This document shows, piece by piece, positions 17,862 to 29,957 of a stretch of DNA of 64,000 bases. The notes under the pieces are model-generated. The model had not been told where the DNA came from, did no database searches, and saw nothing but the letters and a program-made list of their open reading frames with translations. This stretch comes from Mycolicibacterium peregrinum (lineage in GTDB: Bacteria; Actinomycetota; Actinomycetes; Mycobacteriales; Mycobacteriaceae). The number at the start of each line of letters is the position of its first letter. Position 1 is the first letter of the stretch. Position numbers and translations under genes: made by a program. The stretch lies in contig NZ_LZSO01000017.1 of assembly GCF_001665785.1 (NCBI RefSeq), positions 235,997 to 299,996 of the forward strand, written 5' to 3'.

Positions 17862-19181
17862 TCAGGCCGGACCCGGTGCCGGACCCGGCGCGGGTCCGGG
17901 TGCCGGCCCGACAAGTGCCGGAGCGGCGGGCGCGGCCTCGATCGGTGGGCCGACCGGTGCGGCAGGCAAGGGTCCCGGCGGGGGCGCCTGCTGCGGTGCG
18001 GGGATCGGGCCCGGTCCCGGAGCGGGGGGCGGACCCAGCGGCGGCGCCGGAGCAGGCGGGGGAGCCTGCTCGCCCAGGCAGAACACCACGCAGGCAGGCT
18101 GGCGCGGTTGCTCCCAGGGCGGGACCCACGGCGGCGGGGCGGCGGGCGTCTCGGACGGGATGGCCTGGGCCGGTCCGGGCAACGGGCCGAGTACCTGCCC
18201 GGGCGCGAATCCCGGGACGTTCTGCGTGCCGGTCTCATTGCGGTTGAGCAGCGGGATCAGGGCCAGCGGGTCGCCGGCGGGCAGCCCGGTGGCGTCGGCC
18301 GGCAGGCCCGGGCCGAGGCCCTCTGGATTGTCCAGGTGCGAATCACCGATCGGCGGAATCGACCCGGTGATCTCCGGCAGGTCGACCGGCACCACGCCCG
18401 TGGCGTACGCGGCGGCCCAGCCCAACACGTTGCGGGCGTAGGCCACCGAGTTGTTGTACCGGAGGATGGCGGTCATGACCTGGGACTGGTCCCGCAGGTT
18501 CAGCCCGCCGCTGCACAGGTAGCGGGCGGCGGCCAGCGCCGAGTCGAACACGTTCTGCACGTCGGCCTTGCCGTCGCCGTCGCCGTCGGAGGCATATCGG
18601 GCCCAGGTTCCGGGCAGGAACTGCATCGGCCCCATGGCCCGGACATAGGAGATCCGCCCGGCCTGCGCGCTCTGGACGATGATCTCGTTGCCCGGCAGGG
18701 TGCCGTCGAGGGCGGGACCGTAGATCGGGCGCACCGCGGTGCCACGGGCATCGGTGGCGCCGCCGTTGGCGTGCCCCGACTCGATCCGTCCGATGCCGGC
18801 CAGTAGGTTCCAGCTGATCCCGCAGCCGGGGTAGGCCGCGGCCATCATCCGTTCGGCATTGCGGTAGGCCTTCAGTGACGTACCCGGAATGCCAAGGGCG
18901 CCAGGGGTATTGACGACGAAAGCGGGCGGCGGAGCCGAGATCGTGGTCATCGCCTTGATGCGGAAGTTCGTGGGGGGCCTGGCCGCGGCAACCACCGCGG
19001 GACCCGAGCGGTCGATCTGGGGTTCCACGGCGGCCAGCGGTGTGACCGCGGTATTGGACATGTCGACGTCCGATGTGGAAGACCCGGCACCGGCGACCAG
19101 AACGATGGGGGCCAGGACGGCGACGCCGAGCACAGGTGAGCGCATGAGCTGGCTCATACGGCGCCGAGCGGTCTCGAACAC
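17862..19181 (-). CDS. Secreted lytic murein transglycosylase with proline-rich tail (Rv1230c-like)
   Basis: A 439-residue exported peptidoglycan-cleaving enzyme. An N-terminal membrane/signal segment (PVLGVAVLAPIVLVAGAG) is followed by an SLT/MltB-like domain: the catalytic glutamate is E134 in GRIESGH, and MGPMQFLPGTWARYASDGDGD is the family block. The last 80 residues are Pro/Ala/Gly-rich and end in four GPAP repeats, likely a wall-spanning or disordered tail. The GTG at 19181 was chosen because GGGGGAGGAG stands just before it; a TTG at 19202 would add seven residues. It should cleave glycan strands during growth or division. Confidence 0.88.
   Translation of the reverse strand: MFETARRRMSQLMRSPVLGVAVLAPIVLVAGAGSSTSDVDMSNTAVTPLAAVEPQIDRSGPAVVAAARPPTNFRIKAMTTISAPPPAFVVNTPGALGIPGTSLKAYRNAERMMAAAYPGCGISWNLLAGIGRIESGHANGGATDARGTAVRPIYGPALDGTLPGNEIIVQSAQAGRISYVRAMGPMQFLPGTWARYASDGDGDGKADVQNVFDSALAAARYLCSGGLNLRDQSQVMTAILRYNNSVAYARNVLGWAAAYATGVVPVDLPEITGSIPPIGDSHLDNPEGLGPGLPADATGLPAGDPLALIPLLNRNETGTQNVPGFAPGQVLGPLPGPAQAIPSETPAAPPPWVPPWEQPRQPACVVFCLGEQAPPPAPAPPLGPPPAPGPGPIPAPQQAPPPGPLPAAPVGPPIEAAPAAPALVGPAPGPAPGPAPGPA
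17865..17914 (-). repeat. Tandem GPAP-coding repeat at the transglycosylase C-terminus
   Basis: About four 12-base units code for the terminal GPAPGPAPGPAPGPA. Such a tract can change length by slippage without altering the catalytic domain. Confidence 0.6.
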
Positions 19182-19303
19182 CGCTCCTCCCCCTACGCGC
19201 AATTGCCTGTCCTTAGGTCAGCTTTGGCCAAATACCATGTTGTGAACCAAGTCACCATACATAGTCCCGGTTTCCGTTGTTACGACAATGGTCGACAGCG
19301 AGA

Positions 19304-19849
19304 TCAACCACCGCGTTTGGGCCGGCGTTCACCCCCGTCGGATTTGCTCGGGTTCGCCCGGTCGCCGTCGGCAGGCAAGGTCATCTCGGTGATCAGGTCA
19401 CGCAGTTCTTCCAACTCGCGGCGCAGGTAGTCACGGGTGGCGACCTCGCCGACGGCCAGCCGCAGCGACGCCAGTTCCCTGGCGAGGTACTCGGTGTCGG
19501 CCTTGGTCTGTTCGGCCCGGCGCCGGTCTTCCTCGAGGGAGACCCGGTCCCGGTTCTCCTGCCGGTTCTGGGCCAGCAGGATGAGCGGGGCGGCATACGC
19601 GGCCTGGGTCGAGAAAGCCAGGTTGAGCAGGATGAACGGGTACGGATCCCACTGAAAGGTGAAGACGCCGATGTTGAGGGCGATCCAGACCAGCACCACG
19701 ATGGTCTGAATGGCCAGGTAGCGCCCGGTGCCGAGGAAACGCGCGATCGACTCGCTGAACGCTCCCACTGCCTCGATGTCGACGTGCAGCCCGAAGCCGC
19801 GGGTCGCGCGCGGGGTGTCCAGCCGCTGACGCGCCGAGGTTTCGCTCAT
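19304..19849 (-). CDS. DUF1003 membrane protein (Rv1231c-like)
   Basis: A 181-residue protein with two adjacent membrane helices (YLAIQTIVVLVWIALNIGVF and PYPFILLNLAFSTQAAYAAPLIL), then the DUF1003 signature AQNRQENRDR and a long coiled-coil-like charged tail (about 100-160). The N-terminus is cytoplasmic. The function of the family is unknown. It overlaps the MgtE-N/CBS gene by four bases (ATGA), so the two are coupled and may form one complex in which this protein is the membrane part. Confidence 0.83.
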   Translation of the reverse strand: MSETSARQRLDTPRATRGFGLHVDIEAVGAFSESIARFLGTGRYLAIQTIVVLVWIALNIGVFTFQWDPYPFILLNLAFSTQAAYAAPLILLAQNRQENRDRVSLEEDRRRAEQTKADTEYLARELASLRLAVGEVATRDYLRRELEELRDLITEMTLPADGDRANPSKSDGGERRPKRGG

Positions 19850-21132
19850 GAGCCCGCCACCGGGAGCTCAGGCTCGTCACGTTCACGCCAGTCGTCGGGC
19901 AGCATGTGGTCGAGCACGTCGTCGACCGACACCGCCCCCAGCAGGTGGTTCTCCTCGTCGACCACCGGGCCGCACACCAGGTTGTACGCGGCGAAGTAAC
20001 GGGTAACCGCGGCGAGTGAATCGGCCGGGCTCAAACTGGGCAGATCCGTATCGGCGATGCCGCTGACCAGTGCCGCCGGCGGTTCTCGCAGCAACCGCTG
20101 CAGGTGGACGCAGCCCAGGTACTGCCCGGTCGGGGTGGCGCTGGGCGGCCGCGTGACGAAGACCATCGAGGCCAGGGCCGGCGTGAGGTCGGGGTCGCGG
20201 ATCCGCGCCAACGCCTCGGCGACGGTGGTGTCGGGCGACAGGACCACCGGCTCGCTGGTCATCAGACCACCCGCGGTGTCGGGTGAGTGGGCGAGCAGCC
20301 GTCGCACATCCTCGGAATCCTCCGGGTCCATCTTGCGCAGCAGGGTCTCGGCATCGGCCGGGGTCATCGACCCCAGCACGTCGGCGGCGTCGTCGGGGTC
20401 CATCGCCTCCAGGACGTCGGCGGCGCGTTCGGTGTTCAGCTGGCGCAGCACCGCGGCCTGCTCGTCCTCGGGGAGCTCCTGCAACACGTCGGCCAGCCGC
20501 TCGTCGTCGAAGGCCCGGTACAGCTCGTAGCGCCGCTTGGTCGGCAGTTCGCGGAGGGCCTCGGCCACCTCGATGGGTCGTTGTCCCTCGAACTGTTCGA
20601 GCAGCGAGGCCACCCCCTGGTCTGGCATCGCCAGGCCGGACGGGGTCAGGCCGTGCACGTTCTGCCACTCGACGACGTGGATGTTGGTGCGCCGCCCGAG
20701 GCGTCGTTGCGGACGCACCGCCACCCGGGTCACCACCCAGTCGCGGGTCCGGGTCTGCTCGATGCCCAGATCGACTACCACGACGTCGATTCCGGTCAGT
20801 TGCTCCAGATCGGGATCGTCGACCCGCACCCGGGTTTCGAGCACCTGGCCCAGAACCAGCACCTCGCCGGGGCGCTGGGCGAACCGGCGCAGCGACACGC
20901 TACCGGTGGCCAGCGTCACCGAACCGGGTTCGATCGCGGTGACCCGCAGAATCGGAACGAAAATCCTTCGTCGGGTGAGCAATTCGACCACCAGGCCGAG
21001 CACGCGCGGCTGCTGGCGGACGATGCTGATGCTGATCACCACATCGCGGACACGGCCGATGGACTCCCCGTCGGGGCCCAGCACGACCATCCCCGCCAGC
21101 CGGGCCGCGTAGACCCTGTTCACCGCCGCCAT
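19846..21132 (-). CDS. Soluble PRC-barrel/MgtE-N/CBS protein (Rv1232c-like)
   Basis: A 428-residue protein combining a PRC-barrel-like N-terminus (about 8-90, MVVLGPDGESIGRVRDVVIS), an MgtE N-terminal helical domain (about 175-280, with repeated LPEDEQAAVLRQL and MDPDDAADVLGSM units) and paired CBS domains (about 285-415). In MgtE channels these parts form the cytoplasmic Mg-sensing gate, but the membrane channel is absent here. It probably senses Mg or nucleotides and acts on a partner, the coupled DUF1003 protein being the obvious candidate. TACCCT stands seven bases before the ATG. Confidence 0.85.
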   Translation of the reverse strand: MAAVNRVYAARLAGMVVLGPDGESIGRVRDVVISISIVRQQPRVLGLVVELLTRRRIFVPILRVTAIEPGSVTLATGSVSLRRFAQRPGEVLVLGQVLETRVRVDDPDLEQLTGIDVVVVDLGIEQTRTRDWVVTRVAVRPQRRLGRRTNIHVVEWQNVHGLTPSGLAMPDQGVASLLEQFEGQRPIEVAEALRELPTKRRYELYRAFDDERLADVLQELPEDEQAAVLRQLNTERAADVLEAMDPDDAADVLGSMTPADAETLLRKMDPEDSEDVRRLLAHSPDTAGGLMTSEPVVLSPDTTVAEALARIRDPDLTPALASMVFVTRPPSATPTGQYLGCVHLQRLLREPPAALVSGIADTDLPSLSPADSLAAVTRYFAAYNLVCGPVVDEENHLLGAVSVDDVLDHMLPDDWRERDEPELPVAGS

Positions 21133-21139
21133 GAGTCAA

Positions 21140-21145
21140 AGGGTA
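21140..21145 (-). promoter_or_regulatory. Candidate -10 of the MgtE-N/CBS gene (leaderless)
   Basis: TACCCT on the minus strand followed by TTGACTC and the ATG at 21132, the seven-base leaderless spacing. Confidence 0.55.
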
Positions 21146-21157
21146 GAGACTGTGGTC

Positions 21158-22123
21158 GTGGAGAACACGTATCGACCCCGCCGAACGTGCCTCTCGGTTC
21201 CGGGCAGCAGCCTGAAGATGATCGAGAAGGCCAAAGCTCTGCCTGCTGACGAGGTGTTCCTCGATCTCGAGGACGCGGTGGCCCCCGAGGCCAAGGCGTC
21301 GGCCCGCACACAGGTGGCGGCGGCGCTTTCCGGTGACGGCTGGGCCGGACAGCTGCGTGGGGTACGGGTCAACGACTGGACCACCCCGTGGACTTATGCC
21401 GACGTGATCGAGGTGGTGTCCACTGTGGCTTCAGCGGGGGCGTCCATCGATCTCATCGTGCTGCCCAAGGTGACCGAGGTGGCCCACGTGCAGGCGCTGG
21501 ATCTGCTGCTGTCGCAACTGGAGGTCACCCACGGGCTGGAACCCGGCCGGATCGGGATCGAGGCGCAGATCGAGAATGCGCAGGGACTGACCAACGTCGA
21601 CGCGATCGCAGCAGGCCCGCGGGTGCAGGCCCTGGTGCTCGGGCCCGGGGACATGGCGGCCAGCCTCAACATGCGCACCCTGGAGGTCGGCGGGCAGCCC
21701 GACGGGTACGACATCGGCGACGCCCACCACCACGTGCTGATGCGCATCCTGATCGCCGCGCGCAGTCGCGGGATCAACGCGATCGACGGGCCGTACGTGA
21801 AGGTGCGCGACGTCGACGGGTTCCGCCGGGTGGCCGGCCGTTCAGCGGCACTGGGTTACGACGGCAAGTGGGTGCTGCACCCCGACCAGATCGAGGCGGG
21901 CAACGACATCTTCAGCCCTCGCCAGGCCGATTACGATCACGCCGAGCTGATTCTGGACGCCTACGAGTGGCACACCTCGCAGGCCGGTGGGGCCAGGGGA
22001 GCGGTGATGCTCGGCGACGAGATGATCGACGAGGCCAGCCGCAAGATGGCTCTGGTGATCGCGGGCAAGGGTCGTGCGGCGGGGATGAACCGGCTGGCCG
22101 ATCCCTTCCGGCCGCCGCGTTAG
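21158..22123 (+). CDS. HpcH/HpaI aldolase, CitE-like acyl-CoA lyase
   Basis: A TIM-barrel lyase of about 321 residues in the CitE/citramalyl-CoA lyase group. Family landmarks are RRTCLSVPGSSLKM near the N-terminus, VFLDLEDAVAPEAK (metal-binding acidic residue), a IEAQIENAQG strand, and LGPGDMAAS. Members cleave or form malyl-, citramalyl- or HMG-CoA-like thioesters; the substrate is not evident. The start is uncertain: GTG at 21158 gives the usual N-terminus MENTYRPRRT, with GTG 21152 and ATG 21131 as alternatives, and the last would overlap the divergent gene. It is absent from the M. tuberculosis order as I recall it, so it looks like a lineage-specific insertion. Confidence 0.82.
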   Translation: MENTYRPRRTCLSVPGSSLKMIEKAKALPADEVFLDLEDAVAPEAKASARTQVAAALSGDGWAGQLRGVRVNDWTTPWTYADVIEVVSTVASAGASIDLIVLPKVTEVAHVQALDLLLSQLEVTHGLEPGRIGIEAQIENAQGLTNVDAIAAGPRVQALVLGPGDMAASLNMRTLEVGGQPDGYDIGDAHHHVLMRILIAARSRGINAIDGPYVKVRDVDGFRRVAGRSAALGYDGKWVLHPDQIEAGNDIFSPRQADYDHAELILDAYEWHTSQAGGARGAVMLGDEMIDEASRKMALVIAGKGRAAGMNRLADPFRPPR

Positions 22124-22169
22124 GTCGGACCCTGCTGTGCTGCACCAGTTTTGGCGCAGTGTGGCCGGG

Positions 22170-22859
22170 CTATGAGCCGAGGGCGCTGCCGATGAAGAAC
22201 AGCAGCCAGACGCCGTTGATCAGGGTGCCGAAGGCGCCGACAGCGATGCCGGCGATTGCCAGTCCGCGGCCCGGTTGCTCGACATACGGACCGTAACCGG
22301 GCGGTGTGCTCTGCTTGATCTGATTGAGCGCGACGATCCCGAGACCGATTCCGACCAGGGCGGCGAGCAGTCCGACCCCGCAGGCGAAGAACATGATCAG
22401 CGACAGGACCGAGGCGACCAGCGATCCGATCGCCATGCTGTTGGTGGGGTTGGCCGGCGGCATCCCGTAACCGCCTGGGTATCCGGGGTAGCCGGATGCG
22501 CCGGCGGGGTAACCGCCCGGCGGTGCGTAACCCGGGGGTGCGTAACCCGGCGGTGGTGGTGGATATCCGGGCAGCGGCGGGGGATAACCGGCACCACCCG
22601 GCAATGACGGCGGCAGCCCCGGCGGCGGCGGGTAGTCGTACGGAATGTCAGCGGGGTAGTCGATCGCAGGCGGATAAGGCGCGCCGGCATCGGGGGTCGG
22701 CGGCGCGAACTCGTACGACGGTTGCGCCGCGCCGGTATCCGGCCGATCCTGAGAGTGCTCGATCGAAGGTGCTTCGTAGCCGCTGGACGACAGTTCAGAC
22801 GGCTGGGAACCGGGGTTGGATGGTGGCGTTTCGCCCGCGTTGCCGTCCGCGTTTGTCAT
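22170..22859 (-). CDS. DUF4190 membrane protein with proline/tyrosine-rich N-terminus (Rv1233c-like)
   Basis: A 229-residue protein. Residues 1-140 are disordered, rich in Pro, Tyr and Gly, with repeated PPGYAPPGGY-like units. Residues 145-225 contain the DUF4190 module with two membrane helices (MAIGSLVASVLSLIMFF and LAIAGIAVGAFGTLINGVWLL). Mycobacterial proteins of this shape are envelope-associated but unassigned. The ATG at 22859 is preceded by TAGGTT and seven bases, the same hexamer and spacing as at glgC. Longer in-frame starts are rejected for that reason. Confidence 0.82.
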   Translation of the reverse strand: MTNADGNAGETPPSNPGSQPSELSSSGYEAPSIEHSQDRPDTGAAQPSYEFAPPTPDAGAPYPPAIDYPADIPYDYPPPPGLPPSLPGGAGYPPPLPGYPPPPPGYAPPGYAPPGGYPAGASGYPGYPGGYGMPPANPTNSMAIGSLVASVLSLIMFFACGVGLLAALVGIGLGIVALNQIKQSTPPGYGPYVEQPGRGLAIAGIAVGAFGTLINGVWLLFFIGSALGS

Positions 22860-22866
22860 GCTGATC

Positions 22867-22872
22867 AACCTA
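22867..22872 (-). promoter_or_regulatory. Candidate -10 of the DUF4190 gene (leaderless)
   Basis: TAGGTT on the minus strand, then GATCAGC and the ATG at 22859. Confidence 0.58.
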
Positions 22873-22985
22873 GCGCACGGACAATGACGCCAAGGGGGCG
22901 TGACTCCGGCACCAATTCCGGTGTGAGGGCGTTGCTGTAACGAGAGCAGCCGCCGAGCAGGCGGTGCGGAGGAGAGTGAAGTTCG

Positions 22986-25970
<2,985 letters not shown>

Positions 25971-25971
<1 letters not shown>

Positions 25972-26807
25972 TGTCTGAGCGAGTGGGTGCGCGGCGCGCG
26001 ACCGGGTGGACGGTCGTGAACATCCTGGTGGTGCTCTACGCGTTGATACCGGTCTTGTGGATTTTGTCGCTGTCGTTGAAGCCGACATCGAGTGTCAAGG
26101 ACGGCAAGCTGATTCCGTCGCAGATCACGTTCGACAACTACAAGGGGATCTTCGACGGGAACATCTTCACGTCGGCGTTGATCAACTCGATCGGCATCGG
26201 CCTGATCACCACGGTGATCGCGGTGACCATCGGCGGCATGGCGGCCTACGCGGTGGCCCGACTGGACTTCCCCGGCAAGAAGCTGTTGGTGGGGGTTGCC
26301 CTGCTGATCGCGATGTTCCCCCAGATCTCGCTGGTGACCCCGATCTTCAACCTGTGGCGCAGTATCGGCCTGTTCGACACCTGGCCCGGGCTGATCATCC
26401 CCTACATCACCTTCGCGCTGCCGCTGGCGATCTACACGCTCTCGGCGTTCTTCCGGGAGATCCCTTGGGATCTGGAGAAGGCCGCGAAGATGGATGGGGC
26501 GACCCCGGCGCAGGCCTTCCGCAAGGTGATCGCTCCGTTGGCGGCCCCGGGCATCGTCACGGCGGCCATCCTGGTGTTCATCTTCGCGTGGAACGACCTG
26601 CTCCTGGCGCTGTCGTTGACCGCGACCGAGCGGGCGATCACCGCGCCGGTGGCGATTGCGAACTTCACCGGCAGTTCCCAGTTCGAGGAACCGACCGGGT
26701 CGATCGCGGCCGGTGCGATGGTCATCACGATCCCGATCATTATCTTTGTTCTCATCTTCCAGCGGCGGATCGTCGCTGGCCTGACATCCGGTGCGGTAAA
26801 GGGGTAA
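25971..26807 (+). CDS. sugB: Trehalose ABC transporter permease SugB
   Basis: A 278-residue MalG-type permease with six membrane helices. The EAA loop is [20 protein letters not shown] around residues 166-186. It forms the second half of the channel with SugA. The start shares one base with the sugA stop. sugC follows after four bases. Orthologue of Rv1237. Confidence 0.95.
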
Positions 26808-26811
26808 TTGG

Positions 26812-28116
26812 ATGGCCGAAATTGTGTTGGACCGGGTCACCAAGAGTTACCCCGACGGTGCGGGCGGCACGAGAGAGGCCGTCAAAGAGTTCTCGATGAC
26901 GATCGCCGACGGCGAGTTCATCATCCTGGTGGGACCGTCGGGGTGCGGTAAGTCCACCACGCTGAACATGATTGCCGGGCTTGAGGACATCTCGTCGGGC
27001 GAGCTTCGCATCGGTGGCGAGCGGGTCAACGAGAAGGCGCCCAAGGACCGCGATATCGCGATGGTGTTCCAGTCCTATGCGCTGTACCCGCACATGACGG
27101 TGCGGCAGAACATCGCCTTCCCGCTGACCCTGGCCAAGCTCAAGAAGGACGAGATCGAGGCCAAGGTCGCCGAGACCGCCAAGATCCTGGACCTGACCGA
27201 ACTGCTCGACCGCAAGCCCGCACAGTTGTCGGGCGGGCAGCGTCAGCGGGTGGCGATGGGGCGGGCAATCGTGCGTCGGCCCAAGGCATTCCTGATGGAT
27301 GAGCCGCTGAGCAACCTGGACGCCAAGCTGCGCGTGCAGATGCGCGCCGAGATCTCGCGACTGCAGAGTCGGCTGGGCACCACCACGGTCTACGTCACGC
27401 ACGACCAGACCGAGGCGATGACCCTGGGCGATCGGGTTGTGGTGTTGCTGGCAGGCGAGATCCAGCAGATCGGCACGCCCGACGAGTTGTACAACAACCC
27501 GGCGAACCTGTTCGTGGCCGGCTTCATCGGATCACCTGCGATGAACTTCTTCCCCGCCACGTTCACCGACGTCGGGGTGCGGCTGCCGTTCGGCGACGTC
27601 ACCTTGACCCAGCAGGTGCATGATCAGCTGGCGCGGCATCCCAAGCCCGACAACATCATCGTCGGAATCCGGCCCGAGCACCTGGAGGATGCCTCGCTGC
27701 TCGACGGGTACGCGCGGATCCGGGCGCTGAGCTTCCCGGTGCGCGCCGACATCGTCGAGTCGCTCGGTGCCGACAAGTACGTGCACTTCACCATCGAGGG
27801 TGCGGGCGCCGAGGCGGCGCAGCTTGCCGAGTTGGCCGCGGATTCCGGCGCCGGTGCCAACGAGTTCGTGGCCCGGGTGTCTGCCGAGTCCACGGCCGCG
27901 GGTGGCCAGCAGATCCAATTGGCCTTCGACACCTCGAAGTTGGCGATCTTCGACGCTGCGACCGGGGTGAACCTGACCCGTACCGAGCCCGCCGAGAAAC
28001 CCGAGCTGGCCGAGGACACCGCGGAGGGCGAGACCGGGTCGGAGGAGTCCGAGAAATCCGAGGCACCCGCGCCCGCCGAGTCGGCCGAGCCGGCCGGAGA
28101 ACCGACAGCAGAGTGA
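26812..28116 (+). CDS. sugC: Trehalose ABC transporter ATPase SugC
   Basis: A MalK-type nucleotide-binding subunit, 434 residues. Walker A is GPSGCGKST at 41-49, the signature LSGGQ at 139-143, Walker B FLMDEP at 160-165 and the switch histidine H197 (VTHDQ). The regulatory OB-like domain follows (about 240-385). The last 40 residues are an extra Glu/Pro/Ala-rich acidic tail, longer than I recall for the 393-residue M. tuberculosis protein. It powers trehalose uptake. Its stop overlaps the next gene (GTGA), which suggests coupling to the SUFU protein. Confidence 0.95.
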   Translation: MAEIVLDRVTKSYPDGAGGTREAVKEFSMTIADGEFIILVGPSGCGKSTTLNMIAGLEDISSGELRIGGERVNEKAPKDRDIAMVFQSYALYPHMTVRQNIAFPLTLAKLKKDEIEAKVAETAKILDLTELLDRKPAQLSGGQRQRVAMGRAIVRRPKAFLMDEPLSNLDAKLRVQMRAEISRLQSRLGTTTVYVTHDQTEAMTLGDRVVVLLAGEIQQIGTPDELYNNPANLFVAGFIGSPAMNFFPATFTDVGVRLPFGDVTLTQQVHDQLARHPKPDNIIVGIRPEHLEDASLLDGYARIRALSFPVRADIVESLGADKYVHFTIEGAGAEAAQLAELAADSGAGANEFVARVSAESTAAGGQQIQLAFDTSKLAIFDAATGVNLTRTEPAEKPELAEDTAEGETGSEESEKSEAPAPAESAEPAGEPTAE

Positions 28117-28724
28117 TCGACGTCCTGGCTGCCGTCCGCGCCCACGTGGGCGAATACTTCGGTGCGGCAGGCATCACCGCGGAACCCGTCAGTGCCAGCG
28201 TGACGTTTCTGGGTACCGAGCGCATCGACGTCCTGCGGTTCGGTCCGGACCTGCGCTCGGGCGGAAGCGGACAGGATCTGTATCACTATGTGACGGTGGG
28301 CTGTTCGCGTCACCCGATGTTCGATCCGACCGAACTGGTCTCCGATCCGATCCACGGCCCCCGAGCCGAGGTGGTGCTCTCGTTGCGGGGGCCGACCCCG
28401 GGTGGGCTGGCCCGGTCACTCGCCGTGCTGGCCGCCGCACCCGCGGTGGAAGGTCTGGTGCTGGAGGCCGACGCGCTCATCGATCTGGAGACGCAGTTGT
28501 TCGACTCCGCACCGTTCAGTGCATTCCTGTTGGGCCCCAGCGATATCGGCGAGGTGGCCCTGGCTGATCCACTGTCGCCGGTGACCGTGCTCTCGGCCAC
28601 GCCCATCACCGCCACCGAGGCAGCCTGGGTGCGACTGAAGGGTGCGGACGCCATGCGGGAGGCGTGGCAGACCGATGGGGTGGACGTGCTGGATCCGACC
28701 AGACGGGCAGCGAGCCCCAGCTAG
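28113..28724 (+). CDS. Suppressor-of-fused (SUFU) domain protein
   Basis: A soluble 203-residue protein resembling bacterial SUFU-domain proteins, seen in the blocks [47 protein letters not shown] and [30 protein letters not shown]. Many bacterial SUFU proteins act as immunity proteins or have unknown roles. Here the GTG start overlaps the sugC stop by four bases, so it is translated with the trehalose importer; that linkage is the main clue to function. It has no signal peptide, so it is cytoplasmic. Its TAG stop overlaps the convergent corA stop by four bases. Confidence 0.7.
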   Translation: MIDVLAAVRAHVGEYFGAAGITAEPVSASVTFLGTERIDVLRFGPDLRSGGSGQDLYHYVTVGCSRHPMFDPTELVSDPIHGPRAEVVLSLRGPTPGGLARSLAVLAAAPAVEGLVLEADALIDLETQLFDSAPFSAFLLGPSDIGEVALADPLSPVTVLSATPITATEAAWVRLKGADAMREAWQTDGVDVLDPTRRAASPS

Positions 28725-29824
28725 AGCCAGTCGTTGTGGCGGAACGTGCGGTAGAGCACGAAGCAGATGGTGGCCATCGTCAGAAGTACGGCGGGATAGC
28801 CCCAGGTCCACTGTAATTCGGGCATGTGCTCGAAGTTCATGCCGTAGATTCCTGCCATCGCGGTCGGTACCGCGGCGATCGCCACCCACGCCGAGATCTT
28901 GCGCATGTCCACGTTCTGCTGCATGGCGACCTTGCCCAGTGCCGCCTGCACCAGTGAGCTGAGCATCTCGTCGTAGCTCGTGACGCGGTCGGAGGCCTGC
29001 ACGTTGTGGTCGTGCACGTCGCGCATGTACCTGCGCACCTCGACCGAGATGAGATCGTTGTGGTCGGTCAGCAACCGGGACAGCGCGAGCGTCAAAGGTG
29101 CTACGGCCCGGCGCATTTCGACGACCTCACGCTTGAGCAGGTAGATGCACTCGATGTTGGTGCGCGTGCCGGGGGAGAAGATGTCCTCCTCCATGGAGTC
29201 GATGTCGGTTTCCATCAGATCGGTCACGTCGAGGTAGCTGTCCACCACGTGGTCGGCGATCGCGTGCATGACCGCGAATGGTCCGAGTTTGAGGATGGCG
29301 GGGGAGGATTCCAGCCGTTTGCGTACACCGGCCAATCCACCGTGCTCGCCGTGGCGGACGGTGACCACGAAGTCCGGTCCGACGAAGATCATGATCTCGC
29401 CGGTCTCGACGATCTCGCGGGCCAGTGCCACCGACTCGTGCTCGACGTAGTTGATGGTCTTGAGCACGAGGAACAGGGTCTTGTCGTACCGCTCGAGCTT
29501 GGGCCGCTGGTGGGCGTGCACCGCGTCCTCGACCGCCAGCTCGTGTAGGCCGAAAACGTCTGCCACCGATTGCATCTGGAATTCGTCGGGTTCGTGGAGG
29601 CCGATCCAGACGAACGCCTTCTCGCCCGCTGCCTGCAATTCTCGGACCTTGTTCAGCGCCGCGGCATGGGTGTATTTGCCGGGCAACCGGTCTCCGCCGC
29701 TGTAGACCCCGCAATCGACCATGGCCCGCGCGACGGGGACGTGGATCGACTTGGCGTCGGGCTCTGCCGGCCGGGGCCTCGGTGTCGTCCGCAGGGCCGG
29801 CGGCAGCGCGCGGAATGAGGGCAT
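28721..29824 (-). CDS. corA: CorA family magnesium/cobalt transporter
   Basis: A 367-residue homopentameric Mg channel. The long cytoplasmic N-terminal domain (with VAVEDAVHAHQRPKLERYD-like segments) leads to two C-terminal membrane helices. The selectivity motif GMN is at 328-330, followed by FEHMPEL and a basic C-terminus RHNDWL. The ATG at 29824 has AGGTGG upstream and reproduces the start of Rv1239c-type proteins; upstream in-frame codons are not used. It lies convergent to the SUFU gene and divergent from the malic enzyme gene. Confidence 0.93.
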   Translation of the reverse strand: MPSFRALPPALRTTPRPRPAEPDAKSIHVPVARAMVDCGVYSGGDRLPGKYTHAAALNKVRELQAAGEKAFVWIGLHEPDEFQMQSVADVFGLHELAVEDAVHAHQRPKLERYDKTLFLVLKTINYVEHESVALAREIVETGEIMIFVGPDFVVTVRHGEHGGLAGVRKRLESSPAILKLGPFAVMHAIADHVVDSYLDVTDLMETDIDSMEEDIFSPGTRTNIECIYLLKREVVEMRRAVAPLTLALSRLLTDHNDLISVEVRRYMRDVHDHNVQASDRVTSYDEMLSSLVQAALGKVAMQQNVDMRKISAWVAIAAVPTAMAGIYGMNFEHMPELQWTWGYPAVLLTMATICFVLYRTFRHNDWL

Positions 29825-29945
29825 TTGTCCCCACCTTCCTGCACGGTTCGCAGCAACCTGATCAGCACAACGAATGCTACGCGCACCTACTGTTAAGTAA
29901 CCCTCACCAGCGGGGAACCCGGCCATGTGAGAAATGGCATTGAAG

Positions 29946-29951
29946 TACCCT
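29946..29951 (+). promoter_or_regulatory. Candidate -10 of the malic enzyme gene (leaderless)
   Basis: TACCCT, then six bases, then the GTG at 29958. It fixes the chosen start. Confidence 0.55.
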
Positions 29952-29957
29952 TGCGCC

